The notes: generated from the sequence alone by a model not told the origin. A stretch of DNA of 64,000 bases from Pseudalkalibacillus berkeleyi (GCF_021608225.1 NZ_JAKIJS010000001.1:2046001-2110000); one strand, 5' to 3'. Shown: positions 10,953 to 20,194, counted from the first letter of the stretch. Program-made: numbers and translations.

Positions 10953-11144
10953 ATGATTATCAACCGTAAAGAAATGGCAAAAGCAAAGGTTGAGAAGTTA
11001 TTGAGTGGTTATTCTGCATTCGCAGAAACGAAAGAAGTTGCAGAACTCATCAAAAAACAAGCAATTGAGTTGAACATAGACTTTGTAGAGGACGTGACAG
11101 AAATTGGATCTTGGTTCATACCAGCCAAACCACAACAGCAGTAA
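10953..11144 (+). CDS. Small hypothetical protein, 63 aa
   Basis: A short soluble-looking protein, MIINRKEMAKAKVEKLLSGY at its start, with charged helices and an aromatic C-terminal part (GSWFIPAKPQQQ). ATG 10953 is favoured over ATG 10947 because GGAG is eight bases from the former and only two from the latter. It is preceded by its own intergenic space and followed by a clear terminator, so it looks like a real monocistronic gene. I do not recognise a family with certainty; position between ytrI and nrnA suggests it belongs to the conserved Bacillus block. Confidence 0.75.
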   Translation: MIINRKEMAKAKVEKLLSGYSAFAETKEVAELIKKQAIELNIDFVEDVTEIGSWFIPAKPQQQ

Positions 11145-11149
11145 AAGTT

Positions 11150-11181
11150 AGCCCCGATCTTCATATCAAGAAGACGGGGCT
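11150..11181. terminator. Bidirectional terminator between small ORF and nrnA
   Basis: AGCCCCG and CTTC pair with GAAG and CGGGGCT (11150-11160 with 11169-11181). The hairpin lies between convergent genes and can serve the plus-strand small ORF and nrnA. Confidence 0.75.
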
Positions 11182-11217
11182 ATTATTATACCTTTTTATC
11201 TGTTCAATGAATGACTT

Positions 11218-12162
11218 TTATTTTGAATCAGTACAAGCGCTAACAAGATCTTGAATGATTTGTTCTGTTTCTTTAATCGTATGAACAGTTGCGCCTGAAG
11301 CCATCGGATGTCCTCCACCGTTATACTTCGCTGCTATCGTGTTGACAACCGGCCCTTTAGAACGAAGTCTCACCCGAATTTGATCAGGTTCCTCAACGAA
11401 AAAGACCCATGTCTTTAAGCCTTCAACATTTGAAAATGTATTGACGAGTAGTGAGGATTCGCTAGCTGTTGTATTGAATTGCTCCATTACTTCTTGCGTT
11501 AAATAAATGTACCCCACTCCTGGTTCAATGTATTGAAAATGCGACAGTACATATCCATTCAGCCGTGCTAAGTTTAGCGAAACCTTGTACATTTCGTTGT
11601 ACACTGCCGTTAAATCGAAATCATAATTCCTTAGTTCACCTGCAAACTTCATCGTCTTTTCTGTTGCATTAGGGAAAAGGAACCGTCCTGTATCTCCAAC
11701 AATTCCCGTATAGAGTAATTCTGCACCTTTATCGGTTAGCTTGAAACCATGATGTTCACGCCCGTAAAGATAGAATTCATAAATCATTTCACTTACGCTA
11801 CTCGCATCAGTATCTACCCAAATTAAATTACCGTATTGATCTTCATTAGGATGATGATCAATTTTAATGATATAATCCCCTTTAGAAAATCGTTCATCAC
11901 TAATCCGCGCTTGGTTTGCTGTATCGCAAATGATCACAAGAGCACCTTTAAACACATCATCCGAAATCGTATCCATTTGTTTCATAAATGTTAATGATGG
12001 TTCTTCTTCACCAACGACATAGATTGATTTGTCAGGGAATGTTGCTTTCAATATTTCTGACAGACCACCTTGAGATCCTAATGCATCTGGATCTGGACGA
12101 ACATGGCGATGTATGATGATTTTATTATAGTCTTTTATTTTGTTGATAATTTGTTCTTTCAT
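11218..12162 (-). CDS. nrnA: Bifunctional oligoribonuclease/pAp phosphatase NrnA
   Basis: A DHH/DHHA1 phosphoesterase that degrades short RNA oligomers (nanoRNA) and hydrolyses 3'-phosphoadenosine 5'-phosphate, combining the roles of Orn and CysQ. The product is 314 aa. Metal ligands are visible in HRHVRPDPDALGS (residues 18-30), CDTANQ (around 80) and the DHH triad (102-104, IDHHP). The DHHA1 substrate motif GGGHPMASGA lies near residue 285. ATG 12162 has AAAGGAGACCAAG in front and excludes an 11-codon extension. Gene context (ytrI, ytpI, ytoI) is that of B. subtilis ytqI/nrnA. Confidence 0.95.
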   Translation of the reverse strand: MKEQIINKIKDYNKIIIHRHVRPDPDALGSQGGLSEILKATFPDKSIYVVGEEEPSLTFMKQMDTISDDVFKGALVIICDTANQARISDERFSKGDYIIKIDHHPNEDQYGNLIWVDTDASSVSEMIYEFYLYGREHHGFKLTDKGAELLYTGIVGDTGRFLFPNATEKTMKFAGELRNYDFDLTAVYNEMYKVSLNLARLNGYVLSHFQYIEPGVGYIYLTQEVMEQFNTTASESSLLVNTFSNVEGLKTWVFFVEEPDQIRVRLRSKGPVVNTIAAKYNGGGHPMASGATVHTIKETEQIIQDLVSACTDSK

Positions 12163-12267
12163 CTTGGTCTCCTTTATTTGTAACCTAATGTTCAATTGTA
12201 TAGATGGATTTTTGTAGAGAACTTCTATACAATGGTAATCGACATATTTTTTATTGGAGGATGGATT

Positions 12268-12570
12268 ATGCCTGCATTTATTATTATCATTGTAATCGCA
12301 TTAAGTCTTTATATATTTTATAAAATTAAGGAATTTCGTGTGAAAGCGCCTTATGAAAAAAGATGGACCAAATCGAAAGCAAATATATCACTCGGAGTTT
12401 TCATTTCAACATTTGGCTTGAACCGATTAGTGATTAACGAGTCTACGTACGACCTGATCATCGGAGGCGTATTCCTCGTATTAGGTTTAGTAAACATCTT
12501 TCTTGGATACAAAGCATACAAGCATTTTCTTCCATATGCGATCCAAGAAAGTGAACAGACAAAATCATAG
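12268..12570 (+). CDS. ytpI: YtpI family membrane protein
   Basis: A 100-aa protein with an N-terminal membrane helix (PAFIIIIVIALSLYIFYKI), two further hydrophobic segments (around 45-60 and 66-82), and a polar middle KAPYEKRWTKSKANISLG. The pattern and position beside nrnA and ytoI match B. subtilis YtpI, function unknown. ATG 12268 follows GGAGGATGGATT; the upstream in-frame extension has no ribosome site. A strong terminator follows. Confidence 0.82.
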   Translation: MPAFIIIIVIALSLYIFYKIKEFRVKAPYEKRWTKSKANISLGVFISTFGLNRLVINESTYDLIIGGVFLVLGLVNIFLGYKAYKHFLPYAIQESEQTKS

Positions 12571-12582
12571 CATAGGTGAAAG

Positions 12583-12610
12583 GAGACTGACTTTGTCAGT
12601 CTCTTTTTTT
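12583..12610 (+). terminator. Terminator after ytpI
   Basis: GAGACTGAC, a 3-nt loop, and GTCAGTCTC are followed by seven Ts. The T-run touches the stop codon of the convergent ytoI gene. Confidence 0.9.
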
Positions 12611-13925
12611 ACATATGTCGATCGATGAGTTGAGCCATCATAAGCGCTTTGCCTACGACATTTCCTTCATGATAAATCTCTACGTCTACTTTCCCATATC
12701 GCCTGCTTAGCTCCAAAATTTTCGGACGGATCGTAATGGTACTATCAATCTGAACAGGCTTTAAGAAGTACAACGTAATGTTTTCTACAACGAGATCGCC
12801 CTTTTTCTGTTTACGAAGGGCTTTACTACCGACTTCGGAAACGAGCGTAGTCATAACTCCATACGAAAGCGTACCTAGGTAGCTTGTCATCTGCGGCGTT
12901 ACTTCACATGAGTAGGTTTCTTCTGGATCTTCGTCTACGTCATGTATATGACTCGTAATCAGATCATCAAACGTTTCACCAACTTGTGGTTGCTTCTGAA
13001 TCATTTGTAGTGCCTTCAAAACATCTTGTCTACTGATAATCCCATGAAGTGTTTGCTGAGCATCAATGACAGGAAGTAATTCAATTCCTTCCCAAATCAT
13101 CATATGGGCTGCATTTGCTACAGAGGTTGTCCCTTTTACGGAAATTGGATTTTTCGTCATCACTTTCTCAATCTGCAAATCATAATCGCTACCGATGATA
13201 TCCTTTGCTGTCACCACTCCGACAACTCTCATGCTCTGATCCACTACTGGATAACGGCTATGGCCAGTACGTTCATTAAGCTCATACCACGTTTTCACTG
13301 TATCCTTCTTCAATAAATAATTGGTTTGTTCAAGCTGTGTTGTAATGTCACTAACGAGCACAATTTCTTTCTTAATCAATTGGTCATATATCGCACGATT
13401 GATCATCGCTGCAACTGTGAACGTATCATAGCTAGTTGAAATGACAGGTAATTCTAGTTCATCTGCTAGTTTTTTTACAGATTCATCTGTGTCGAATCCA
13501 CCTGTAACTAATACAGCAGCACCAGCCTTTAAGCCAAGCGCATGTGCTTTCGTTCTATTACCGACAATCAATAGACTATCCGGATCCACATATCGCATCA
13601 TTGCTTCTAGTTTCATGGCTCCTATGACGAATTTATTAAGTGTTTTATGTAATCCTTGACGTCCACCTAATACTTGTCCATCAACAACATTTACGACCTC
13701 TGCAAACGTCAATTTTTCTATGTTTTCTTTTCGCTTCTTCTCAATGCGGATTGTTCCTACACGTTCAATCGTACTGACTGTCCCTTGGTTCTCAGCGTCT
13801 TTTATCGCACGGTAAGCAGTACCCTCACTAACAGAAAGCGCTTTAGCTATTTGTCTGACTGAAATTTTACTTCCGATATCTAATGTTTCGATATAGTCTA
13901 GGATTTGTTCATGTTTCGTTGCCAT
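12609..13925 (-). CDS. ytoI: DRTGG-CBS-hotdog regulatory protein YtoI
   Basis: A 438-aa cytosolic protein of unknown activity. Domains in order: a winged helix-turn-helix (residues 1-60, SVRQIAKALSVSEGTAYRAI), a DRTGG domain (about 70-185), two CBS repeats (about 190-310) that usually bind adenosyl ligands, and a C-terminal hotdog fold (about 335-438) as in thioesterases. The combination suggests a nucleotide-sensing regulator or acyl-CoA-binding protein; this is inference. TTG 13937 and GTG 13934 are possible starts, but TTGGTGAAAAC places ATG 13925 best. It sits in the conserved ytpI-nrnA neighbourhood. Confidence 0.93.
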   Translation of the reverse strand: MATKHEQILDYIETLDIGSKISVRQIAKALSVSEGTAYRAIKDAENQGTVSTIERVGTIRIEKKRKENIEKLTFAEVVNVVDGQVLGGRQGLHKTLNKFVIGAMKLEAMMRYVDPDSLLIVGNRTKAHALGLKAGAAVLVTGGFDTDESVKKLADELELPVISTSYDTFTVAAMINRAIYDQLIKKEIVLVSDITTQLEQTNYLLKKDTVKTWYELNERTGHSRYPVVDQSMRVVGVVTAKDIIGSDYDLQIEKVMTKNPISVKGTTSVANAAHMMIWEGIELLPVIDAQQTLHGIISRQDVLKALQMIQKQPQVGETFDDLITSHIHDVDEDPEETYSCEVTPQMTSYLGTLSYGVMTTLVSEVGSKALRKQKKGDLVVENITLYFLKPVQIDSTITIRPKILELSRRYGKVDVEIYHEGNVVGKALMMAQLIDRHM

Positions 13926-13987
13926 CGTTTTCACCAAGCTTTCTCATGGCTAAGTCTATCCTATTATACTAAGGGTACACCGCTACT

Positions 13988-14233
13988 TCAATGTTGTCGC
14001 ATTTTTACTTTCTTATTGTTTGTCTGTTTGGTTGGAGTTACCTCATCAGATTGCTGTGGATAAAGACGATACATTAAAGCAGATAGATTACCACCAATCA
14101 CTAATACAGCAAACATAAGCCATACCGCAGAAAACCATCCACCCAATCCAGGTTCCATTTCAGGTAAGTATGGTACGGAAAAATACACAAGGGCAAGAGC
14201 AGCGAGTAATGATAAGATTAATCGATTCTTCAA
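13988..14233 (-). CDS. Small two-helix membrane protein
   Basis: An 81-aa protein with two hydrophobic segments (about residues 4-22 and 33-55) and a lysine-rich polar tail (QTNNKKVKMRQH). The start is probably TTG 14233: AAAGGAG is eight bases upstream, while the TTG at 14251 lies before that ribosome site. It lies between ytkL and ytoI. I do not recognise a named family. Confidence 0.65.
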   Translation of the reverse strand: MKNRLILSLLAALALVYFSVPYLPEMEPGLGGWFSAVWLMFAVLVIGGNLSALMYRLYPQQSDEVTPTKQTNNKKVKMRQH

Positions 14234-14251
14234 ATAGCGTACTCCTTTCAA

Positions 14252-14291
14252 AAGAGGTAGTCTTACTGCATATGTTATGCGACCACCTCTT
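14252..14291 (-). terminator. Probable terminator after ytkL
   Basis: GACCACCTCTT (14281-14291) and AAGAGGTAGTC (14252-14262) form an 11-bp stem with one mismatch, followed by a short T stretch on the minus strand. It lies 20 bp past the ytkL stop and overlaps the ribosome-site region of the next small gene. Confidence 0.55.
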
Positions 14292-14311
14292 CAGAAAGAA
14301 GAAAATTCAAG

Positions 14312-14992
14312 TTATAATTCTACAGATTCACCAGACTTGAGGACGCGTCCTTTCTTGCCCTCTAGGTCGTTTACAAATGCTTCTGGATCCTGTTCAATCA
14401 CTGGGAATGTGTTGTAATGTATTGGAACAACTGTATTCGCCTTCAACCAACTAGCTGCTATCGAGGCATCCTCTGGTCCCATTGTAAAATTATCTCCGAT
14501 CGGTAGGAATGCCATATCAATATAGTTTTGCTCACCAATGAGCTTCATATCTGAAAACAGGGCTGTGTCACCCGCATGATAGACTGTTTTATCTTCTGCA
14601 GTGAAAAGAATTCCTGCAGGCATACCCGTATAAACAACTGAGCCGTCCTCTTCTGCATAGCTAGATCCGTGAAAGGCTTGTGTGAGTTTCACTTTTCCGA
14701 AATCAAAGTGATAAGCACCACCAATATGCATAGGATGTGTTTCAATTCCCTTTGTAGCAAGATAGTTTGCTAATTCAAACGGGGCTACAACTAGAGAGTT
14801 ATTCCTTTTCGCGATGTCAACTGTGTCTCCAACATGATCATTATGCCCATGTGTAAGTAAGATAACATCAGCCTTTACATCATCCGCGGAAATGTGACAC
14901 TGCCCATTCCCTGAAATGAACGGGTCAATCCAAATTGTTTTACCATTCGTTTCGATTGCGACTACAGAATGTCCATAATAAGTTACTTTCAT
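14312..14992 (-). CDS. ytkL: Metallo-beta-lactamase-fold hydrolase, UPF0173 (YtkL)
   Basis: A 226-aa metal-dependent hydrolase of unknown substrate. The zinc-binding signature [10 protein letters not shown] (residues about 47-56) and later GDTALF and PIHYNTFPV histidine/aspartate ligands place it in the MBL fold. It is intracellular with no signal peptide. ATG 14992 is preceded by AGAGGAGAGATCATA. Function beyond hydrolase is not known for the family. Confidence 0.93.
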   Translation of the reverse strand: MKVTYYGHSVVAIETNGKTIWIDPFISGNGQCHISADDVKADVILLTHGHNDHVGDTVDIAKRNNSLVVAPFELANYLATKGIETHPMHIGGAYHFDFGKVKLTQAFHGSSYAEEDGSVVYTGMPAGILFTAEDKTVYHAGDTALFSDMKLIGEQNYIDMAFLPIGDNFTMGPEDASIAASWLKANTVVPIHYNTFPVIEQDPEAFVNDLEGKKGRVLKSGESVEL

Positions 14993-15193
14993 TATGATCT
15001 CTCCTCTTTCTAGATTAGTTATTAGATCTGTTTTAAACCTTCGTGTTCATTGTTTCCTTTTCCTGCATGAGGTTAAACGAGTACACATAATATTGTTTAC
15101 CCGTTTTTGTTTTTACAAAAAACAATAATAGTCTATTCTGAGTTCGTTTTTTTTTGTCCAAATCAATGCAAGGATTCTAAATTCAATAAAAAA

Positions 15194-15221
15194 AGAGACT
15201 GTACGAAATTCGTCAGTCTCT
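15194..15221 (-). terminator. Terminator after ald
   Basis: AGAGACTG and CAGTCTCT (15194-15201 with 15214-15221), with further pairing of ACGAA and TTCGT inside, are followed by seven Ts on the minus strand. The remainder of the 250-bp gap up to ytkL shows no gene. Confidence 0.85.
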
Positions 15222-15244
15222 ATCTTCATATTGTTCAAATCCGA

Positions 15245-16360
15245 TTATGAAAGCATCTTGCGAATGTCTTTATATTCAAGGTCGTGTGATTGAGAAACAG
15301 CTTCATACGTAACAAATCCATTCAAAGTATTAATACCTTTAAGAAGTGCTTCATTATCTTGACAAGCCTTTACATACCCTTTGTTAGCAATTTGCAATGC
15401 ATATGGTACCGTAACGTTCGTCAAAGCAATTGTTGATGTACGTGGTACTGCCCCTGGCATGTTCGCAACTGCGTAGTGGACAACACCGTGTTTATCGTAA
15501 GTAGGGTTATCATGCGTTGTAATACGATCAGTTGTTTCGAAAATACCACCTTGGTCGATCGCAACGTCTACTAATACCGCACCTTTTCTCATCTCTTGAA
15601 TCATTTCTTCGGTTACAAGCTTTGGCGCTTTTGCTCCTGGGATTAGTACAGCCCCGATGACAAGATCCGAATCGATCACTGATTCTGCAATGTTTAGTGG
15701 ATTGGACATCAATGTATTAATATCTGATCCGAAAATATCGTCAAGCTGACGTAAGCGTTCTGGATTCAAATCGATGACCGTAACACTCGCACCTAGTCCA
15801 ACTGCAATTTTTGCAGCGTTTGTACCTGCAACTCCACCACCAATGACGGTTACTTTACCACGTTTCACACCTGGTACGCCTCCAAGGAGAATACCCATTC
15901 CACCATGAGGTTTTTCAAGGAATGATGCACCAATTTGAGTCGCCATACGTCCTGCAACTTCACTCATTGGTGTGAGTAGTGGAAGGCTTCTGTTCGGAAG
16001 TTGTACAGTTTCGTAAGCAATACCGACAACCTTGTTATCAATGAGTGCTTTCGTCAATTCCGGCTCAGCAGCTAAGTGTAAATATGTAAATAATATAAGT
16101 CCTTCACGGAAGTATTGGTACTCTGTGTCTAAAGGTTCTTTAACCTTCATGACCATGTCCATACTCCAAGCTTCTGCAGCTGTATCTACGATTACCGCTC
16201 CAGCTTCTTCGTATTGTTCATTCGTAAATCCAGATCCAAGTCCAGCACCTGTTTCAATAAAGACCTCATGACCTGAAGTCATTAGATTTACAACCCCCGC
16301 CGGAGTCATTGCGACACGATTTTCGTTATTTTTTATTTCTCTTGGTACACCAATACGCAT
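15245..16360 (-). CDS. ald: Alanine dehydrogenase
   Basis: NAD-dependent oxidative deamination of L-alanine to pyruvate and ammonium; in Bacillus it supports growth on alanine and normal sporulation. The 371-aa product has the family's active-site residues Arg15 (NNENRVAM), Lys74 (MKVKEPL) and His95 (YLHLAAEP), and the Rossmann motif [13 protein letters not shown] (172-184). ATG 16360 follows TTAGGAGGTCGCAAAC. It has its own terminator and probably its own promoter; neighbours are unrelated. Confidence 0.97.
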   Translation of the reverse strand: MRIGVPREIKNNENRVAMTPAGVVNLMTSGHEVFIETGAGLGSGFTNEQYEEAGAVIVDTAAEAWSMDMVMKVKEPLDTEYQYFREGLILFTYLHLAAEPELTKALIDNKVVGIAYETVQLPNRSLPLLTPMSEVAGRMATQIGASFLEKPHGGMGILLGGVPGVKRGKVTVIGGGVAGTNAAKIAVGLGASVTVIDLNPERLRQLDDIFGSDINTLMSNPLNIAESVIDSDLVIGAVLIPGAKAPKLVTEEMIQEMRKGAVLVDVAIDQGGIFETTDRITTHDNPTYDKHGVVHYAVANMPGAVPRTSTIALTNVTVPYALQIANKGYVKACQDNEALLKGINTLNGFVTYEAVSQSHDLEYKDIRKMLS

Positions 16361-16559
16361 GTTTGCGACCTCCTAAATCAACAAATCTTCTTTCCAGTCA
16401 TGACGACTGCCCATTTAAAGATAACACCAAATGTCAAAAAGAAAAAGAGAAAAATTCGTAATTATTTCCTTCCAAGTATTGCATCTTTTTTATCGTAACA
16501 TAAAGAAAACTTAACTCAACCAAAGGGTGAGTTCTAGTTGCACTAATAAAGAAATGTAC

Positions 16560-16589
16560 AAAGCTTTCTCCACCTTCAGAGAAAGCTTT
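16560..16589 (-). terminator. Hairpin after small ORF 16596-16760
   Basis: An 11-bp perfect stem (16560-16570 with 16579-16589, AAAGCTTTCTC/GAGAAAGCTTT) with an 8-nt loop lies just past the small minus-strand gene. The following T-run is weak. Confidence 0.6.
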
Positions 16590-16595
16590 CAAGCT

Positions 16596-16760
16596 TCATT
16601 TTAATCGATTCTCATCTTCAAGTTGGTTTGGCGTTTCGTGCTCTACAGTTTGATCAACGACCCCACTTTGGTAGGACTGCATGATCTGTTGTTGAACTTC
16701 AAATTCACCATTTGCATCCATTTGGTATGTTTCTGGTTTTTTCGATGGTTTTTTTTGCAC
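16596..16760 (-). CDS. Small hypothetical protein, 54 aa
   Basis: A short polar protein, basic at the N-terminus (QKKPSKKPETYQMDANGEF) and acidic at the end (ETPNQLEDENRLK), with no membrane segment. Longer starts at 16799 and 16784 exist, but the only good ribosome site (GGAGG at 16770-16774) lies nine bases before GTG 16760, so the longer versions are unlikely. I do not recognise it. Confidence 0.6.
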   Translation of the reverse strand: MQKKPSKKPETYQMDANGEFEVQQQIMQSYQSGVVDQTVEHETPNQLEDENRLK

Positions 16761-16909
16761 CTTAATCCGCCTCCTTTTTTCCATTAGTGATACACCCATT
16801 AGTATGCGCCTAATCGAATAGCTTATTGAGGTAAATTATGAAAGTCAATTGCAATAGCCTAACTTGTCCATTTTCGGTACAATGTGGAATAGTAGGAGGT
16901 ATGGTCGAA

Positions 16910-17224
16910 ATGAACTATTCTTTTCATCGTGATGATCGCCTTGGGATATGTTTACCTGTCCTAAACGAACCCTGGGAGCGATATTCCTTAGAAACACAAG
17001 AAATCATATTATCGAAATGGGAATCCATTAGAGGAAGAATCCCTGATCGAATCAAAGAAATCGAACAAGGAATAAATACAAAGCAACTGCAACTCAACAA
17101 CGAAGAAAACTTTGAAAGGTCTTGTCAGCTGAATTCTGATATCGCTGAACTTGCTTCTATTATTAATGATTTATGGATTTGGTATCGGATGGACAACCAT
17201 CTCTCAGCGCGGTCACACTTTTGA
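16910..17224 (+). CDS. Hypothetical protein, 104 aa
   Basis: A soluble protein beginning MNYSFHRDDRLGICLPVLNE, then a helical, charge-rich remainder ending in a tryptophan-rich stretch (DLWIWYRMDNHL). ATG 16910 is ten bases after AGGAGG; ATG 16901 is only one base away, and the frame's earlier ATGs lack a site. The antiporter gene starts about 30 bp downstream in another frame, so they may be cotranscribed. I do not recognise a family. Confidence 0.65.
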   Translation: MNYSFHRDDRLGICLPVLNEPWERYSLETQEIILSKWESIRGRIPDRIKEIEQGINTKQLQLNNEENFERSCQLNSDIAELASIINDLWIWYRMDNHLSARSHF

Positions 17225-17253
17225 CAGCCGAAAATAATTACGGAGGAAGTATC

Positions 17254-18579
17254 ATGCAACTAGAAACGATCCACTTCTCTTTAAAGGAACTCATTTCACT
17301 CATTATCATAACCGTCTCAGGATTGTTGATGGCCGTAGCTTTCCAGTTTCAGCTTTTGATCGGTTTCATGCCAGGATTCATTTTTTTGATTTATCAACTT
17401 TTGAAAAAAGGTATTTCATTCAAAAGCATACGGCTAACAGGCTATAAAGGTATATACAGGAATCGTGAGATCATTTGGTTGTTATCATTAATTGGTATTT
17501 TGCTCCCTTCATGGGCAATCATTGGAACAGTCCCGAACATGGTATCATTTATCTTATCGGTTATTAATCCAGAGCATTTTCTTGTTTCATCTTTCCTTAT
17601 GACCATGGTGATCTCTATGACATTAGGAACTTCAGTCGGAAGCTTAAGCGTCATCGGTTTACCATTAATGGGTACAGCCCAAGCATTAGGTGTTCCTTTG
17701 GAATGGACAGCTGGTGCACTAATATCAGGGGCGTTTGTTGGTGATCGTTCTTCTCCATTATCAAGTGCCTTCCAGTTACTTGCGACATCACTTGAGATTC
17801 AGACTAAAAAGCAATTTAATGCCATTATGCCTACTGCACTGTTAACAATCTGTGTAAGTAGCTTCCTGTTTATTTTGCTTGATCGTTCATTGACGCTAGA
17901 TGCGTATAAACAGCCTGTCATCTCAATGGGCGAAATGATGTCAGACTGGATTGTGTTTTTACCCGTTATACTATTAATCGCTGGCGTAATCGTCGGAGTC
18001 CGAATCAGATATAGCTTTTTCATAAGTATAGGTGCGGCTTTTGCCATTGTTTTGATAAAAGGTATCTCAGTACTGAAATGGGGACAAGTTGTTCTCAATG
18101 GTATTGATGGCATCGGCGGATTAATGACGATGATACCGTTTATTATATTTATCAGTGTTGTAGGCATTTACAGCGAAATGTTAGAGCGTTATCAAATTGT
18201 TCAGCCGTACATTAATAAGCTACTTACGAATGACCATTCACTAACTGTCAATTCTGTTCAGGGAGTAACGCTTGCTTTGTTCGTCTCACTCATTTCACCA
18301 AACCAGTCTTTTCCTATCATATTAAATGGAAGAATGCTCTTGCCACATTGGACAAAGCACTTTAATTCTAAAGAGTTGGCGAGAGTCGTGAGTGACTCAA
18401 CAATGGTTTATGCAGGATTAGTACCCTGGAGTCTCCTTGCTGTATTATGTAGTACAATTGTTGGTGTTTCGGTCATCCATTATGTCTTTTTCGCATTTTT
18501 CCTATGGTTGTCTCCACTTATAACGATTTTGTATTCAATCATACGTGAAAAAAGATGGAGTATCGCACATGAGATGTAA
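17254..18579 (+). CDS. NhaC-family Na+/H+ antiporter
   Basis: A 441-aa polytopic membrane protein with about eleven hydrophobic segments and the NhaC-like conserved stretch SGAFVGDRSSPLSSAFQL (around residues 165-185). The family exchanges sodium for protons, sometimes coupled to dicarboxylate or lactate exchange, so the substrate is not certain. ATG 17254 follows GGAGGAAGTATC and trims 27 codons from the open frame. It may be cotranscribed with the preceding 104-aa ORF and ends at a terminator shared with moaB. Confidence 0.85.
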   Translation: MQLETIHFSLKELISLIIITVSGLLMAVAFQFQLLIGFMPGFIFLIYQLLKKGISFKSIRLTGYKGIYRNREIIWLLSLIGILLPSWAIIGTVPNMVSFILSVINPEHFLVSSFLMTMVISMTLGTSVGSLSVIGLPLMGTAQALGVPLEWTAGALISGAFVGDRSSPLSSAFQLLATSLEIQTKKQFNAIMPTALLTICVSSFLFILLDRSLTLDAYKQPVISMGEMMSDWIVFLPVILLIAGVIVGVRIRYSFFISIGAAFAIVLIKGISVLKWGQVVLNGIDGIGGLMTMIPFIIFISVVGIYSEMLERYQIVQPYINKLLTNDHSLTVNSVQGVTLALFVSLISPNQSFPIILNGRMLLPHWTKHFNSKELARVVSDSTMVYAGLVPWSLLAVLCSTIVGVSVIHYVFFAFFLWLSPLITILYSIIREKRWSIAHEM

Positions 18580-18595
18580 GAACTGCAATATACGA

Positions 18596-18623
18596 AAAGG
18601 ATTGACCTGACGGTCAATCCTTT
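18596..18623. terminator. Bidirectional terminator between antiporter gene and moaB
   Basis: A 12-bp perfect stem AAAGGATTGACC/GGTCAATCCTTT with a 4-nt loop lies between convergent genes. The moaB stop codon falls within the right arm. Confidence 0.85.
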
Positions 18624-19129
18624 CTAATTTCACGGACGATATGATTAATTTCTGGAATGATAAGTTTGCTCATTGCGAGCTTAACGGCTCCACTGGACCC
18701 AGGAATCGAAAAGATTGCAGTGTCCTCATAAATGCCTGCAAGCGCACGACTTAAGATTGCCGCTGAACCTATGTCTTCCGTATAGCTGAGCATTCGAAAG
18801 ATTTCTCCAAACCCAGGAATCTCTTTATGAAGCAATTCTGAAATCGCCTCAATCGTTACATCACGCTTAGCTATTCCAGTTCCTCCATTTAAAATAATTG
18901 CATCGATTGTTCTATCTGAAGCACCTGTTTTTACAGCTTGTTGAATGAGGTCGGCTTCATCTTTTACAATTCGATAGGAAGAAACTTTATGGTTGTTTTC
19001 TTCTAAAGCTCCAATGATAAGCTTCCCACTCTTATCCGTCTCTTCTGTTCTCGTGTCACTAATCGTAATCACCATAACTGAAACATGATCTGGCGCATTT
19101 CGCTTATGTTCTGCAACGCTCAAGTCCAT
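18614..19129 (-). CDS. moaB: Molybdenum cofactor biosynthesis protein MoaB
   Basis: A MoaB/MogA-fold protein that adenylylates molybdopterin before metal insertion. The product is 171 aa with ILNGGTGIAKRDVT (molybdopterin-binding motif), IPGFGEIFRML and SIPGSSGAVKLAM. ATG 19129 lies only three bases from GGG of the ribosome site, so TTG 19123 (giving LSVAEHKRNAPDH) is an equally plausible start. It follows the EcsC-family gene by 7 bp or less. No other molybdenum-cofactor gene is in the window. Confidence 0.93.
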   Translation of the reverse strand: MDLSVAEHKRNAPDHVSVMVITISDTRTEETDKSGKLIIGALEENNHKVSSYRIVKDEADLIQQAVKTGASDRTIDAIILNGGTGIAKRDVTIEAISELLHKEIPGFGEIFRMLSYTEDIGSAAILSRALAGIYEDTAIFSIPGSSGAVKLAMSKLIIPEINHIVREIRKD

Positions 19130-19136
19130 TCACCCT

Positions 19137-19973
19137 TTAATTTTGTTTCGCTAATAACCATCTCTTTTGGTAAAAGTGATTCGCAAAATCTGTGATTTGT
19201 CTCGATAATTGATAATTTGTAGCAGCTCCGTAGACCATTCCCATTAATGGGATACCTTGAATCAACCGTTTCCGAAGCATGAAGAGTAGGAATCCTTTCC
19301 CTACTAATCCAACAAGGTGTCTCATCCATTTATCGTCTGCCACAACTTCTTCTGATTCAAACAAATATGGATCCATTGATTGGTCCGAAACTTCACTAAT
19401 AAGCTGGTCCCACGCTTCTTGTTGGTGTTCTTTTGGGAGTGTCGCGGCATGGAACACCCGAAGTGCAAGCAAGGTCTCATAAGGTTTATTGATCGGATAC
19501 CCGTAAGAAAGTGCTATCACCTGAATGGATCTTAGGTGAGCTGCGATACTTGCAGGCACATCTATCCCTAAAAATAGGAGACCACCTGCACCACTTAATC
19601 CTCCTTGTGCAAATGAAAGTAATCTATGCTTTGCAACTTGATGCTGCGCTATGTATCTAAGCTGCTCAATTCTACAATCTTGAATATCCTCAAATACTTC
19701 TACATCCTCATTCATCGCTTGAGCAGATAGTAATACTCTTTGTTTCGTATCCTGTTGAAACTGAGCATTCAAAATGATGGAATGCAAATGAAAAAGTAAA
19801 TTATCAATCGTTTGTAATGCCCGATCCTTAATTTTTGGATTAAAACGATTAAGTGCTTCATCAAACGTTCTCACATAAGCTCGGCTGAAGTCTGTTGGTA
19901 CATATGTAAAGTAGTCCTGCTCCCACTTTTCAATCGTGGACCATACTTGTTGTTCGTTTTTCGACCATCCCAT
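19137..19973 (-). CDS. EcsC family protein
   Basis: A 278-aa protein of the EcsC family, named after the third gene of the B. subtilis ecs exporter operon; the biochemical role is unknown. It contains a glycine-rich hydrophobic stretch (SFAQGGLSGAGGLLFLGIDV, around 112-131) and a second hydrophobic patch near residue 230 (LVGKGFLLFMLRKR). ATG 19973 is eight bases from GGAGG; the ATG at 19988 overlaps that site. moaB follows almost without a gap, so they form an operon. Confidence 0.82.
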   Translation of the reverse strand: MGWSKNEQQVWSTIEKWEQDYFTYVPTDFSRAYVRTFDEALNRFNPKIKDRALQTIDNLLFHLHSIILNAQFQQDTKQRVLLSAQAMNEDVEVFEDIQDCRIEQLRYIAQHQVAKHRLLSFAQGGLSGAGGLLFLGIDVPASIAAHLRSIQVIALSYGYPINKPYETLLALRVFHAATLPKEHQQEAWDQLISEVSDQSMDPYLFESEEVVADDKWMRHLVGLVGKGFLLFMLRKRLIQGIPLMGMVYGAATNYQLSRQITDFANHFYQKRWLLAKQN

Positions 19974-20170
19974 ACCTAGCACCTCCATAACGTTGCATAT
20001 ATTATATCAAATCGTAGCGAAGAAAATAACTGAGAGCTAAAAATGTATTTTTCATAAGGGAGGATTGCGCTCGTACCCTGAATTTTCTCGAATGCCAACT
20101 TCAGTACCCGCAAAAGCCTCGCAACTCCCAACCTTAAACTGCACAACAAACTTCCTTTATAAAAAGGAAA

Positions 20171-20194
20171 ATGTCCTGTGAATTCACAGGACAT
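20171..20194 (-). terminator. Terminator after ackA
   Basis: A perfect 24-bp palindrome, centred on GAATTC, is followed on the minus strand by TTTCCTTTTT. It lies 28 bp past the ackA stop. The rest of the gap up to the EcsC-family gene (about 20030-20165) holds only a frame without a ribosome site. Confidence 0.85.

Noticed and set aside
13835-13852. AGAAAGCGCTTT in ytoI as a cre site
   Set aside because: It lies in the coding sequence of the DNA-binding domain about 80 bp into the gene, and codon constraints explain it; no catabolic role is known.
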